A program made the translations under genes and the position numbers. The notes under the pieces are model-generated. The model was not told the DNA's origin and searched no databases. It saw nothing but the letters and a program-made list of their open reading frames with translations. From Sanghuangporus weigelae (taxonomy: Eukaryota > Basidiomycota > Agaricomycetes > Hymenochaetales > Hymenochaetaceae): a DNA stretch of 64,000 nt. Location of the stretch: contig CP137328.1 in NCBI GenBank assembly GCA_033182465.1, positions 1,550,001-1,614,000 on the forward strand, given 5' to 3'. Positions 12,089 to 24,339 of this stretch are shown piece after piece; the first letter of the stretch is position 1, and each line of letters opens with the position of its first letter.

Positions 12089-12852
12089 TTCTTTGTTCAA
12101 CAAGGAGCCACACTCCTGATAAGTACAAACTTCGCTTCTCCCGTTTCCCTGTGCGTGAATTCCTTTCAAGGCACAACAGGTGGATTTGGGCGAGCCTTAC
12201 GTGGCGCCATGTTAACTGCATGCTAAGCGGTGGGGGAAAGGCATCCACCCGGACCTTGCATGACACCAGGCTAGTCACACACACATTCAACGCTTATGAT
12301 GCTTGGTGACGTTTTCGAGGCACAGCCGAATTTAACGATCAGTTATTCATTGAACGGATAATCATACAGGTGGGTACGAAGCCAAAAAAAGAAAGGCAAG
12401 GGCGATGCTGAAAAATAAAGTGACGATCATTCGGACTAATGAGATACATAGAGAAGAGCTAGACGAATATCACCCAAAGAGGCGCAATACGTGGATGTCA
12501 CGAATGTTCAGACGAGCAAGGATCAGTAACGGTCGGATTGACGGAACCCATGCTCCCTCAAAGGAAGGCTGGTATTTTGTCGAGCTAACGAATAGTCCTA
12601 ACTAGACCTTAACGGTGTCCAGTTGCTCTATCTCCGACCGCATCGACGAGCCTTTGGAGTCTGGTGTTTCTCAACTCGAGCTCCTTGTCAGAGTTTTGAC
12701 ATCTTCGACCTCCGAAGTTTCGAATCCCTCCATCTCGCGATCAGGCGATGACGATAGGGGTTGGATGAACCGCCTTGAGCTTTCCATGGCTTGCGAGGCG
12801 GTAGAGAGCATCATTTATTTCATTCTCTTGGATCAACTTTCCACTTGATAGT

Positions 12853-13645
12853 TCAACTAAGCACATAGGCTACGATGATGTCCGTTTCGAGACATTCAAC
12901 GCAGGACGATATGTGTTGCGGACAGCCAGGATCGGATGAATCCTCCGCTGCAACCAAGCTCGCCTTATTTGTAGGTGTGGCCTCGCTCTCGTCACCGGCT
13001 ACCTTAGCAGCCCTTCGGCGCAGGCGCCGGACACTCATCGGGGGCGAATCTGGGTCGCCGATGGCCATATTCTCTTTGTAGCCTTCTTCGGCCTCTTCCT
13101 CCCTTCTTCTCTTTTCTCCTCGTTTGGCTGGAGGAGGCTGGCCTGATGGATAGTTGGAATCCCTGAGCCATCTACTTTTCAATAAAGAAAGGAGCATATC
13201 GAAACTTACTAGCATCTTCGTTTAAGTTCACGTCCTTGGACGTATTCAAGCCACCAGCCTTTGTAGTGGCTTGTTTCACAGGGTGCTGTTTGCTTGAGGC
13301 TTGAATCCAGCTTCGGTCAGTATGAAAGCAGAGCAGGTGGCTATGATGTTTCTCACTGGTTGTCTTGCGGTCGCGACGACTCGGCGTGGCTCTCGATCTG
13401 CGGATGGGAGCTTTAGGACGCGCTGGGATGGTGTCGTTCTCTATGGGATTTTGCGGTTGACAGTCATCGTTCTCTATCGGGAGGCTCCTTGGAGAAGAGA
13501 CCCGTTTGCTAACGTTATCTCTCACCGCGTCTCTATAGACAGCGGCGGTGCTAGATTGGTCTGCGGCGACACTGTCAGACTTATCGGGCCCACTACCATT
13601 TTTCCTGGATGCATTTTCCCTAGCCATGCGTCTCGTGACGACCAT
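12853..13645 (-). CDS. Family gene B (TRxMAK family), C-terminally truncated copy
   Basis: The exons are 13357-13645, 13210-13299 and 12853-13142 (minus strand), 222 residues, with exon 1 and exon 2 lengths (289 and 90 nt) and phase-1 introns identical to gene A. It starts MVVTRRMARENAS, and exon 3 has KRGEKRRREEEAEE, YKEN and RRLRRRAAK. Compared with A, one extra base just after the codons for IIVAYVL shifts the frame and brings in a TGA at 12853-12855. The conserved ALVELSSGKL helix and the roughly 36-residue tail are therefore lost from the frame, although their DNA is still present downstream. It could be a shortened functional protein or an early pseudogene. Confidence 0.7.
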
Positions 13646-13770
13646 GATGACACAAGGATAGAGAGAGAATCGGTGATAGACGGGAGTATAAAGTAGAAAT
13701 TGCTCGAAACAGCGAGTTTCGACGCTGGGATGGTTGTGGTTGATTGTCAGGAGCTTGTGGTTGGAAGGGT

Positions 13771-13805
13771 GTATAATATAGAGCGTGACCCTAAACGCGG
13801 TCACG
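13771..13805 (-). promoter_or_regulatory. Palindrome plus TATA-like box of gene B
   Basis: On the minus strand CGTGACC-GCGTTTAG-GGTCACG has perfect 7-bp arms, and 3 bp later comes TATATTATAC. The downstream 5'UTR carries CAATCAACCACAACCATCC, close to gene A. Confidence 0.78.
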
Positions 13806-14141
13806 TTCCTTGTCCAAGTAAGAAGCCACATCCCTGATTCAAACTCCGCTTCTCCCGTATCCCGTGTTCGCGAATCGCCTTCCATGCACGGAAGAGTGAG
13901 CCTTAATTGGCGCCATGTTGACTACGTCAAACTCTCATGGTGGGCATTTGTGTTTTCTAAGCATTGTCGAGTCAAATGAGAGATCATTTATTGAACGAAG
14001 GATTGCACAAAGTAAAGAAAGAAAGACAAGAGCAAAGCGGAGCCAAACCAGGTACGTACAAGCCAATCAGATACGTAGGAAAAGATTTAACTGTTGGCTA
14101 CCTGAAAGAAACGAGCTGAAATATATAGGAGGTTGGGATGT

Positions 14142-15174
14142 TTAGTCGAGGCACGCTCGGACATTTGTCGGATCTATGCGCAGTCCTGACCAGATATTAT
14201 CACCCTTTGTTCGCGTAGTCTCAGTCCCGCCGATGAACTTGCTGGAGTCAGCATTGTGCAATTTATACGACTCCGCCAGGTAGACGATGCCTTCGCTTTC
14301 CGATGTTCCCATTCTCTTGAACAGCAGCGCCATTTCGAGATTCAACGCTGACGGAGCGGACTGGCTGTCCAATCCAGAACGATTCTCTGCCTGAGAGGAG
14401 GCCGATAACTTGTTTCCTTTTTGAGTCAAGTTTCCGGACGAAAGTACCAACAAGAAAAAGGCGGCATCGATATCCTCATCGGGAGATTCAATGCAGCGCG
14501 AGTCCTGCCTCGCAGAACCGGCACTCGACGTATCCTGTATGTAGACTAAGCTCTTTGCGTCGTCACCTGCCTTGTCAACTCTCTGGCGGATGCGACGTCC
14601 ATTCGATGTGGTAGCATCATGAGCGGCACCGGCAACATTCTCCTTGTCAGTGTCGGATTCCATTCGTCTTTTCTGCACTTGTTTAAAAGCCAATTTATCT
14701 GAGGGTAGCCCGGAAATGTTGAGGAAAGAGGCCAATGGCGCAGGGGGGATCTCGAGACTTACTAGTTGGTGAGTTCATGGTGGCGGAGCTATTCGAGCCA
14801 CCAATCTTTGCAGTGGCCCGCCTATTCGTATATTCTGGAATCAGTGCCATTCAATTTAGAAACGGAACACTTAATCGAAACGGATGCTCACCTGTCTGTT
14901 TGCGCCTACAACGGCGCTTGGTTGTTTGTGAGCCACGAACAGGAGAGAGAGGGAGAGCACCGACGGTGCTGTCCTCTGTGCGGATTACGGTTTTTGGAGC
15001 GTCGCGACCCTTTGTACCCCTTCTTCGAGAAGATGCACGGACGTTTGCGACAGCTCCCGCCGTATCTTTACCGATGACGGCGTTCGTCGAGCGGTCATCA
15101 TTGTCGGCCGTGTTAGAACCGGTATAAGTATTGGCGGATGCGGCTTGTTTTGCCATTCGTCGCGTGACGACCAT
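14142..15174 (-). CDS. Family gene C (TRxMAK family)
   Basis: Three exons, 14892-15174, 14763-14834 and 14142-14698 (minus), give 303 residues, with both introns in phase 1. It starts MVVTRRMAKQAASAN, and exon 1 ends RRCRRKQT. Exon 2 is a 24-codon symmetric exon whose acceptor is TTCCAG before AATATACG, the only choice that keeps frame (YTNRRATAKIGGS). Exon 3 contains QKRRMESDTDKEN (a KEN tripeptide), RRIRQRVDK and the helix DAAFFLLVLSSGNL. It then has a longer tail than A or B (EMALLFKRMG...). No known domain was recognised. The 5' flank has the shared palindrome. Confidence 0.77.
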
Positions 15175-15290
15175 GTTGATACGAGGAGTAGATATAAAAT
15201 AGGATTATGGAGTTGGAGGCACTGTAAAGGGGAAGTCCCGACTACAGGATGGATGTGGTCAGGAGATGGTGGATGAAATAGTGTCTTGAA

Positions 15291-15327
15291 TACTTTAAAG
15301 TAGTGCGTGACTCTAAACGCGGTCACG
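15291..15327 (-). promoter_or_regulatory. Palindrome plus TATA-like box of gene C
   Basis: On the minus strand CGTGACC-GCGTTTAG-AGTCACG (one arm mismatch) is followed by CACTACTTTAAAGTA. The TA-rich box again abuts the palindrome. About 120 bp separate it from the ATG. Confidence 0.68.
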
Positions 15328-16073
15328 TTTCTGGTTTAATAACGAGCCACGTTATAATGCACGCGGCTTGTTTCATGCCGGAAATCAGCTCTTTCTAGTC
15401 TCAACCATTCTAATTGATTAAACCGCTCGACGATGAGGTCGGAGGCGGAATAGGTAGGTGGAGTGTAGGGTGGAAAGTCGAGTCGCAAGGTGCTCCTGCC
15501 AGTGTACTTTTCAAGACTATCGATGCTCGGCACCACCATTGTCCCGTACCTTAGTCTCTCTTTCTCTGTATGACGAAGAAGGGAAGGGAAGGGAATCGGA
15601 AGAGCTCGACGATGGCAACAGAGGTTGAGGTATTCATCTTTCACTGCGTGAAGTTGTTTTCCTTTATGATTTACGAGAAATAGATAATGGATTGCATGCT
15701 TGCACCAGTCCAGCTTAAAACGGCGCGCTCTGCTCTGAGCCTCGTTGCATCAGTATCGGAGTGCAGGGACGAGCTGAACAGATTTCCACCATATACGTCT
15801 CAAGTAGTGGGACAGTCCTTGAATTCACAGTATCGTGCATCGTTTCAAACACACAAGTGATTGCATGCAGTCTCGAGGTGATGCCTTGTCAAAATATATA
15901 GCTGAGAATAGATAATAATGATGCCAACAGTCCCAAAGCAGATCCCTCTATGTCTTCAAGCAATGTCATACGCTCGAAAACACTCGATCTTCCGAGCACG
16001 TTAGTAGCTATACCAAACCGATTCGGGGTACTTCTCTCTCATCACTATCCAAGACAGAATTAAATAACGCGCC
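15328..16073. other. Intergenic between gene C and the spermidine-synthase-like gene
   Basis: A minus-strand open frame at 15336-15644 could encode about 100 residues, but it has no recognised motif, no clear start or partner exon, and runs up against the promoter of gene C. I do not call it. The rest shows nothing distinctive. Confidence 0.35.
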
Positions 16074-18202
16074 TCAGATGATAACGAAAAGGTACTTACA
16101 TCTCCAATAATCCACAATACCATCTTTACCCCACATCCTGATAACAGCGGGGTCTTCCTCCTTGAGAAGGTACTTGTCAGGTGAGATACCTCCTAGGACT
16201 GCGTTAATGTCGACTTCGCGGGTGTCTAGGGATGAAAGGATCGTAGACGCGCTCGCTGAGAGTTTGGACGACTGAGAGGAAGAGAAGGTGAAAAGGAGAG
16301 TGTCAGAAGGTGTGCAGTAGATTACCTGAGTAAAGAGAAGACCGCAGAGATGAGAGAGGGTCAGGTGAGAGAAAGATATATGTAAGAAATGGAATGGACG
16401 CACGATTTCGGCAATCTCGTCTGGTGTTGATGAGAGAGGTTTATCCGATGGGCTGGAGTGGAAGGCTCGACAGGTCCTGAAGTTCTTCCGAAGCATATTC
16501 AAAGTCGACTTGAGCGTCACGGCCGTCGGTCTTCCAACATACCTCTGCATGCATCAATTCGGAAAACCGAAGGAAATAACATTGAAATCAGTCGTAAGAG
16601 TGTGGACCGCCTTTATAAGAGGAAAAGCGACTTACGACAGCGAGAACACCTTTCTCATTCAACACGCCCCCAATAGCACTCCAAAATTCCATCGTGTACA
16701 TCCTGGCAGGTAGCTCCCCACCATCAAACACATCATGCACCACCACGTCGAACTTCTCGTCCTTCCTATTACCAGCATTTCCAGTAACATGCCTCGCATA
16801 TCGCGGCACCCAGATCGTCGGGTCATGAGGAATTACGGAGTCGGGCATTGGGAGATTGAAGTAAGATTGGACTGTAGAAATGAGTGCTGCGTTTGTGTCG
16901 ACGATAGTTGTGTTGTATGAGCTTGCGAGGAGGGACTTAGCGGATGCACCGGATTGGACGCCACTTTTGAGAAAATAGTTCAGTTAGCAGACGATCAAGA
17001 CAGAACGCGTTGAGAGCTTGTTGGGAGTATTTACATCACAAGTGCTCGCCGCCCCTTCTGCCCGTATACGAGCTTCACACCTTCAAGCAGAGCAGCAGAA
17101 ACAGCCCTCGCATCGCCAACACTTCCATCAGCTTTCAACTCCACCTCACCTAGAATACTTGAATCTACACGAACATATCTTGTCGCGGGAGTCGAAAGAC
17201 GGTTATCGACAATTTGTATAAACCCATGAGGAGTGAAGCGTTGGTACTGGACAGTGAGGGAAGAAGGAATTTGGGGTGGGACGTATACTGCAAGCATAGC
17301 CATGAAGAACGAGAGCATTGCGATTGATCTGCTGAGACTTCGGACCTCTGAGTCAAAGTTGGAAGACGGAGCGGACGAGGCAGAGGACAAAGAAGAGGGA
17401 GAAGCCCTGGACCTGGAAGGCTTGAAAGTGACTCCCAGGATGTATGCTGTCATAGCAAGGAAAATTAACTGTAAAACGATGATCGAGTCAACGGTGGAAT
17501 AGGAACGGAGAAAGTATATAGAAACTAACGGTAGCTTTTGGAGGAATGTCAGCGAGCTGCAGGAGTGTATTCCCGATGAACGGTTCGATGTACTTCACAA
17601 CGCTGATGAGGGCTACACAGGAGAAGACCTTAATGATCAATCGGCCCATTCCAGTCGGTTCCTCATCCATGAATTTGGACTGTAACAAGAGAAGTACAAC
17701 ACCGATGAGACAAGCTATTGAAGAGCATCTTTTCAGACGTACGTACCGTCCAATGCAACCAGACAGCTCCTCCCAAGCCAAGTATCGGAAAGCTCGACAC
17801 CGCATGGACAATCCAAGCAACAGCCGTCGGTTTCTCAGCGAAGTATGGTATCACGAACGCGCCTAACGACCTAGCTCCCACAGACGCAGCTACTTGCAAC
17901 ACAGACATCACCTCCAGAGTCTTTCGATGCACGCTCGTCCTATCCTGCAACGCAAATGAGAAAATTATGAAGGACAACAGTGCGCCTCCGTGGAACGATA
18001 ATTCGCCGTATGTCTTTTCGAATAAAGGCTTGACGTTCGCTTGTAGCGCATGGCTCGACAAGGAAAGGTTAATGAGAAGAAAGAGGACGTATACGAGATC
18101 TTCGCGAGTTGGCCTCACTGCGAGAACCTCATTTGATAGTTTTGCTGAAGCAGGCACGGCCTCGTCTTGCTTGACTGCCTTCCCATCGGGCTTGCCTGAC
18201 AT
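16074..18202 (-). CDS. Membrane spermidine/spermine-synthase-like methyltransferase-fold protein
   Basis: A multi-exon gene whose C-terminal half resembles the polyamine-synthase/SAM-methyltransferase fold and whose N-terminal half is membranous. Hydrophobic segments include LVYVLFLLINLSLSSHAL, LLSFIIFSFAL, TAVAWIVHAVSSFPI, SCVALISVVKYIEPF and SIAMLSFFMAMLAVYVP. The soluble part has RFTPHGFIQIVDNRL, LVYGQKGRRALVM then SGVQSGASAKSLL (the nucleotide-binding loop region), TTIVDTNAAL (an acidic residue after strand 2), FDVVVHDVFDGGELP and GVLNEKGVLAVV. The ATG at 18200-18202 gives MSGKPDGK. An upstream frame, ATG at 18447, could splice in phase (donor after GLHIK near 18262, acceptor CACCTAG near 18223) and add about 64 residues. 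The 3' end at 16074 is a run-on past a possible GTAAGT donor, so the true stop is uncertain. The substrate is unknown. Confidence 0.72.
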
Positions 18203-19214
18203 TTTGCTCAAGTTGCAGAACTAGGTGTGTAAAGAGGGTTCAACAAAGAGTTTCAGTGCGAGAGCTGTTTACTGACCTTAATATGCAACCCAACGCCAGT
18301 TTGAAAGGCACGGTAGGTATTGCGATACTCTAGCACCGCACAGCAACAGTGCATGATCGTGGTCATGAGGCGGAAATCCCAGAGTAAGTCCGGGATTTCT
18401 CCTTCAGGGTGATCGAGACTCACATTACCTCTTTTGGAGATTTTCATTTAGACGATCAATTTCGCTCCAGGGCTCAAATAATTTTTCTGACCCGTCCATT
18501 GTCTAGCTTGAGCTCAAGAGACAGATACTACAGAAGACAAACGGTAAGTGAGATATAAACACGAATGCTGTACTAATAGAACACGTAGTGACACACGTCC
18601 ATGTCTGGTCACAGCCCCGAAACCCACCTAGTAAACAGATCTGGACATAGTGAAAATGGCACCATCATTTACGTCTGCAGCATAAGGCTTGATAGACTCT
18701 ATACCTCATTCTCTATCGTCGTAGCTTTCTATCAATCCAGCACAGACTTCGATTTTCAACCCGTGTACAGCTCTGAGTCTGATGATAGAATGGATAGGCT
18801 ATTCAGCGCAGACTCGAAGCCTGCACACCATGGCCGCAAACACTAGTGCTCTTCTTCGTCCTCGATTTATGATCTTCCTAGAGACGCGCCATAGCATGGT
18901 TGGTGACTTTATGCTTCAAGTATTGCCCTGGGACTTGAGACTATCCACTGGAATGTCTATGCAATTCAAAGGAAGAAAATTAGGTGATTATCTATATAAC
19001 CAATTCAACCACCAAGGTCCGACGTTTCTCTTTAAGGGGCTCGCTTTAACGAAAACTGGTAGAGATCGAGATCGATTGTAAAATCTGTCCTGTTTGTAAA
19101 AGGGCGTGAGATATAAATACCATAAATGGAGATATGGTGTTTAGGGCCAGCTTTCACGCGCACCCGTCTTACGAGACACGTCGAGGCCACTCGCAGTCTA
19201 CGCCACTACAAACC
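18203..19214. other. Divergent intergenic region with possible 5' exon on the minus strand
   Basis: The minus-strand frame 18253-18447 (starts MKISKRGNVSLDHPEGE) may be a 5' exon of the neighbouring spermidine-synthase-like gene. GAGATATAAATACC near 19106-19119 looks like the TATA box of the remodeller gene. In-frame ATG codons at 19134 and 19215 could both start that protein. Nothing else was seen. Confidence 0.45.
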
Positions 19215-22200
19215 ATGTCCACCTCATCAACTCCCGCAATCATGTCTGACACAGAATATTTCGAGTCTACGCGCCCGAGCTCAGTCGCGACGACACCGCC
19301 GCCCGAGTCCGAGAGCGAATTGACGAAAGAAGAAAAGGACCTTTTGCAGGTCGATCAGGTGCAGTATTATACAACTGGACGTCCGTCATTTTATAATAAG
19401 ACTGTGGATTTTATAATATGCATTTAGGTCGATGATGACCATCTACCTGAGAAAGTTAAATACCTTGAAGACATGGTACGTGATCGTTAAAATGAGATGG
19501 AAGGGAATGTTTCTGACCGCCACATTTAGGACGCACAAGAGCGCTGGAGGCAGCTCGACGCGCTCCTTGAAAAGTCAGCAAAATATTCAGACATCTTACA
19601 CAAACAGATGTCTCTAGTAAAAGCGAAATCGAGGATTACGAAAGCTGCATCTGGTACCCGTGCTACTGCTCGAAGGGGGAGGACCTCCAGGGGAGGGGCA
19701 AAGCGTGGCCGGGGTGGGCCACCGAGCAAAAGACAGAAAACACGCGTCGAAAGTGATATTGAGGCGGAAGAAGAAGAAATAAAGGAAGATAATCAAGAAG
19801 AAAAAGAGGGAACGGAGGAAGAGAGCTTCCAACAGCCTTCTCTCGTCAGTGGAGGGACGCTAAAGGACTACCAGCTCGAAGGTGTAGCCTGGATGGCCTC
19901 ATTGTGGGAAAACGGGATTTCTGGTATCCTAGGTATGTAACTATCACTGCGCTGATGCTGGAGCATATGCTAATGAGCTATTACTAGCGGATGAAATGGG
20001 ACTTGGGAAGGTATTTCTTCGTTCTGCTTCTGCGCCACATTACAAGACAATCATGCTATTTTAGACTATCCAAACTATCTCATTCTGCGCTTTCCTACGC
20101 GAGCGAACGGGTACTCCTTTTCTCATTGTCTGCCCTCTGAGCGTTTTGCACAATTGGGTCGACGAATACAATAAGTTTGCCCCTCAGGTAAGATTCTTCT
20201 CTTCGTTACCTTTAAGCCACAATTAATTTCACTTACTCAGATACCGGTGGTGATGTACCACGGATCCCCTGAACATAGAGCCAACTTGCGCCGAAACGAA
20301 CTCTCATCACTCAAAGACGAGGAAGCAGACGAGAAGCCACCTGTTGTCGTCACCACTTACGAAATCATCATCAGGGACCGGAAATACCTCGAAAAGTACA
20401 CTTGGTCGTTCATCGCTGTGGATGAGGGTCATAGGCTGAAGAACATGAACTGTAAGCTCATGCAGGAGATCAAGAAGTATAAAGCCGGTGGGAGGATGGT
20501 ACTTACTGGTACACCCTTGCACGTACGTCTAGATGTGACTTTCCAAAGAAACGCTGTCGTATCTCATCTCGTCCCATGCTTTCAGAATAACCTGGCCGAA
20601 CTTTGGTCCCTCTTGAACTTCGTGTTACCAGACATCTTCCAAGATTTGGATACTTTCCAGCAATGGTAAGGTGTCTACTCGTAGCTCTTCACTGTCGATC
20701 TTAATTGGCGATTCCTCAGGTTCAATATACCCACCCTGTCATCGCAGCTAACCTCGGAGCAAACGACAAAGCTGATCACGACTCTACACTCCGTACTCAA
20801 ACCTTTCCTCCTACGTCGCCTCAAAGTAGACGTCGAATACAATCTCCCGCCAAAGAAGGAATACGTCCTCTACGCTCCTCTCACGGAGAAGCAAAAAGCT
20901 GTCTACGAAGCTGTTATTAACAAAAGTCTTCGGAGATTCCTCATTGATAATAAGCAGCAAATGACGGAAGAGGAGATACAGTCGGAAAGGGCGAGAAAGG
21001 CACTGGAGAGGGAGAGAATGCTTAGTGAGGGGAGGAAGTTGAGACATCGTGGTGTAAAAAGGAATTATGATGTCGATGGGAGCGATAGGGAGTATTTCAA
21101 GAAGCTGGAGAATGGGGAGTTTGACCAGATGTCGGGCAACGTGAGGCCAAAAACGGAGGATACGGCTCTGGAGCTCGGAAAACAATATCATCGCGGGAAA
21201 GCTGGTACGTGTCTATCTTACTAGACTATCTTCACGTCCTGATGAGGTAACGTCCTAACAGTTAAGCACGTTAACAATCTTCATCTACAAAACGCTGTCA
21301 TGCAGCTTCGTAAAGTATGCTCCCACCCGTTCCTGTTCGACTGGCCTATAGATGTGCAGACGGGTGAGGAAGTCATCAATGAGGAGCTCGTGAACGCTAG
21401 CGGAAAGATGCTTGTTCTTGATCGTCTCTTGACGGAGTTGTTCAAGCGCGGACATAAAGTTTTGCTGTTTAGCCAGTTCACGACTATGCTGGACATCATC
21501 GAGGTAATTACAACTTCCAGATCCGCGTTCGATGCACTAATGGGACATGTACACGGTTTACTAGGCCTGGGCGATTGAGTTCAAAGGGTGGAACCTTTGT
21601 CGCATTGATGGGAGCTTCGGGCCCGGTGAGAGGCGCGAAGAGATGAGGCGCTTCCAGGAAAGCGGTGATCACCCTGACGCACCTCGTCTCTTCCTCCTTA
21701 GCACGCGTGCAGGTGGACTCGGAATCAACCTCACTGCAGCTGATACTGTTATATTCTATGATCAAGACTGGGTACGCTTCCAGTTCACTTTGACGCGTTC
21801 GGTTTTATGATGCTGATGATGGCAATGAACAGAATCCTCAAATGGATATGCAAGCTCAGGATCGCTGTCATCGGATCGGGCAGACGAAGCCGGTGCTCAT
21901 TTTCCGTGTTGTGACTGCGCATACGATTGAAGATACGATCATGCGACGCGCGACGGAGAAGCGCAAGCTTGAGGCGCTGGTCATTGCCAAGGGTGGGCAA
22001 TCTTCGTCTCGCCGCTTCTTGACACTGTCCTGATATCTTATATTTCGAAATGCCATAGGTAAATTCAAAGTCCCAGGTTCGTTAGTCACGAAGAACACTC
22101 GCGACAAAGACAGCCTCGCCGAGATCGCGGCATCGCTGCTCAAACTCGAGGGAGAGAAGATTGACGTCGTGCTTGACAGAGAAGCAGGCAAGACGGAAGT

Positions 22201-22465
22201 GCTCAGCGATAAGGACCTCGACGTGCTACTCGATCGTCGTCCGAAAGTGTTCGCGGATAGGACCAAAGGGTGGACTTCTGCACACGCAGATACTAAGTTC
22301 CAGAGAGTCCCCATGGAGGATAAGGATGTGGAGGCTGCCAATACGAAGCCGAAAGCGGCATTCGCAGTGTTTGAAGCTGCTACGAATGAGGGTAACGATG
22401 CGCTTGCGAATATGCTGGGTGAGGGTGATGGAGAAGAGTCGGAGGATATTGATGAGTCCAGTTAA
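19215..22465 (+). CDS. IRC5: SNF2-family remodelling ATPase of the LSH/HELLS-DDM1-Irc5 group
   Basis: This is a nuclear chromatin remodeller; relatives act in heterochromatin, DNA methylation (LSH/DDM1) and cohesin loading or genome stability (Irc5). Ordered helicase motifs across about 12 exons are [20 protein letters not shown] then TIQTISF (Walker A split by an intron), [14 protein letters not shown], the DEGH box [83 protein letters not shown] and [22 protein letters not shown] fits this subfamily rather than INO80 or CHD. A coiled, acidic N-terminal region ([15 protein letters not shown]) precedes the ATPase. The length is about 840 residues. The start at 19215 is chosen for position; an in-frame ATG at 19134 is an alternative. 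It ends at TAA 22463-22465. No fault is visible. Confidence 0.92.
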
Positions 22466-23212
22466 GTTTATGACTATGGCGATCCAGAAAACGAGTTGAG
22501 AATAACTCCTTTTCTGTGCCCCTGTCTCTCTTGCTCTGTGGGCTGTCAGTTTGCTTTGAAGCGCTTTCCTGGTTGGTAGAGAAAGATGGCGTGCTGCTAT
22601 ATATTTGTAAATTGATTCGAATTATCTTTGTACGTAGACATTCCATAGAATTAGTAAATAATAATGCATGGTCTATTCTCTCGGAGACTCCGGGATCTGT
22701 CGATCTCTAAGAATCCAATTCCATGAAACAAACATGGCGAAGAGCTTCGGGCGCGATTTCTTGCGCATTCACTTTTCAACTTAGGGTACTTCCACGACTT
22801 GCTTCGCGATATCGTGTTGCAATCTGTCATTGCACCATGAGAAGTCTTAACGGCTTTGGCGCGCTCGCGTCTCCCACAACTTAACCAAACATCGTTCATT
22901 AGAGCCTATGCTAGTGACTATCGTTTCAACGTGTCTGGTCTAATCTCTGGAAATAAGGATAGCGATGTCGATCGCTCGAGCAGTGTTAGCTTTCAAGAGT
23001 AAAGGCATTCTAGGTAACAATTCAATTCGCTTGGCTGAGCAGGCTTGGAATACCGGAGCGTGGCTCCTTGTCAGGCAATAACGTGACCGCGTTTCTGATC
23101 ACACGCTATTAATAAAGGACCATTTCAATCCACAGCCCCGCATAACGATTCTCACCGCTCCAGCTGATTCCTTCTCCTCATGCATCCATACTTTAATTCT
23201 CTTCTAGTCAAC
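22466..23212. other. Intergenic; 5' region of gene D
   Basis: The 3' flank of the remodeller is followed by upstream DNA of gene D. No gene is supported. The regulatory palindrome of gene D lies at 23082-23116 and is listed separately. Confidence 0.45.
23082..23116 (+). promoter_or_regulatory. Palindrome plus TATA-like box of gene D
   Basis: AACGTGACCGCGTTT is intact on the left; the right arm reads GATCACA (5 of 7 match), followed after CGC by TATTAATAAA. The 3-bp spacing seen in the other copies is kept. It lies about 95 bp before the ATG. Confidence 0.65.
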
Positions 23213-24156
23213 ATGGTCCTCACTAGGAGTATGGCGAAGCAGAGTGCCAGCAACGGCGACAAAGGCTCTAACAGCTCCTCCGCTGATACTACCGATGCCC
23301 CAGTGAATACTGCATCCTGTAGAGACGTGGAGAGGGCTGTCGCGACCAAGCGCGGCCTTACTCACATCAAGGCCTCGAAGGGTCGCGAGGCTCCCAAACC
23401 GAAAATCCCTAAAGGCCGCAGCTCCAGTGATGCTCATCCCTCTGCTGCTGTCCCGAAATCAACTGGGGCTCGTCGTGGTAGAAAGGCAAGCTGTGAGTAT
23501 TCATATGAGTCACCTACCCTCTTATCATGCTGATGAAAGCTGAATTTCAGCCTCACAAAAGCCACGACCTACAAAGAAGATCGAGGATAAGGCAGGTGGC
23601 TTGGAGCCAACATCTGCCACTGACTCGAACATTAAAGACATCAGTATGCCTTTCGATGACTCGTGCAATTACTGAAGGCCTAATTCATGGATTAGCGGAT
23701 CATCCTTCGGACATTCTATCAATCAGGCAAAGGACGAAGAGACCAAGGGAGGACGAAAGCAACAAAGAAAATGAGGCCAATTCCCAACAGGAGCTTTCCC
23801 CCTCGAATGCACGACGCGTTCGGCAAAGAACGAACAAGGCGCCTATCAACGAGAACTCGGGAAAAGCGGCTAGCGAATCGTCAAACACCGGCTCTTCGTC
23901 CTCCGACGAGGCAGTTGCTATCTCGGCATTGCTGCAACTTTCACCCGCAGAGAAGAGGAAGGACACATTGGGGAGCTCGGCACCAATATCGTCGGTGAAG
24001 AAGCGTTCTGCTTCGACTAGTCAGTGTGCATCCTCGCCTAATAAGCAAGAGACGAGCTGGATCCCTAAGGGAATGAAGTTTAAGAGAATGAAACCCCTCG
24101 AAATCAAGCTATTTATGGTGCTGCTTGAGCTTTCGAAGACAGCCTTTTATAATTAA
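23213..24156 (+). CDS. Family gene D (TRxMAK family)
   Basis: The exons are 23213-23492, 23551-23643 and 23696-24156, 277 residues, with phase-1 introns of 58 and 52 bp. The frame works only with the ATTAG acceptor at 23691-23695. Exon 1 starts MVLTRSMAKQSASNGDKGS and ends STGARRGRKAS. Exon 2 has RPTKKIEDKAGGLEPTS. Exon 3 has RQRTKRPREDESNKEN (KEN tripeptide), RRVRQRTNK, a Ser-rich stretch, and the helix AISALLQLSPAEKRK. The tail is basic (KGMKFKRMK) and ends LELSKTAFYN. No known domain or signal peptide is seen. It is the first plus-strand copy after the remodeller. Confidence 0.8.
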
Positions 24157-24317
24157 AAGCGCTGTCAAACCTTTGATCTACTGCGGTCCATATCCTGCTA
24201 GCACTTGATCACTGAGACCTTCCGTCTGCTACGCTCGTACATAGCAAGTTTTTAATTTCGTCTTTCTTTCTTGGTTTTGTACGATTATCCATTCAATAAG
24301 CGATATGTAGTTTGGCT

Positions 24318-24339
24318 CAGCAGTCCTTCGGGATTGTTG
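24318..24339 (+). other. 3' stem-loop of gene D
   Basis: CAGCAGTC-CTTCGG-GATTGTTG forms an 8-bp stem with two G-U pairs, followed by CAACACATCATAAG. The same hairpin-plus-CATCATAA arrangement recurs 3' of other family genes. Confidence 0.5.

Larger units (their letters stand above)
10500..12150 (-). repeat. Tandem duplication unit carrying gene A
   Basis: This unit of about 1.7 kb is repeated as about 12,150-13,870, with the same order of promoter, three-exon gene and 3' flank in both. The starts of A and B are 1716 bp apart, and those of B and C 1529 bp apart. Similarity is high across coding and flanking DNA, so the duplication involved DNA rather than an RNA copy. Borders are approximate. 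Confidence 0.7.
12150..13870 (-). repeat. Tandem duplication unit carrying gene B
   Basis: Second copy of the roughly 1.7-kb unit, holding gene B, its promoter and its 3' flank. The stretch at 12,160-12,850 has no supported gene: it is the diverged copy of the 3' flank of gene A. A third, more diverged unit continues into gene C. Confidence 0.65.

Noticed and set aside
15336-15644. Minus-strand ORF of about 100 residues before gene C
   Set aside because: No recognised motif, no partner exon, and position abutting the promoter of gene C.
17663-18211. Start of the spermidine-synthase-like gene at 18211
   Set aside because: The codon is TTG; the first in-frame ATG is at 18202, with a possible spliced start at 18447.
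24130-24160. A further coding exon after gene D
   Set aside because: The frame of exon 3 ends at TAA after KTAFYN and the downstream DNA is the shared 3' flank.
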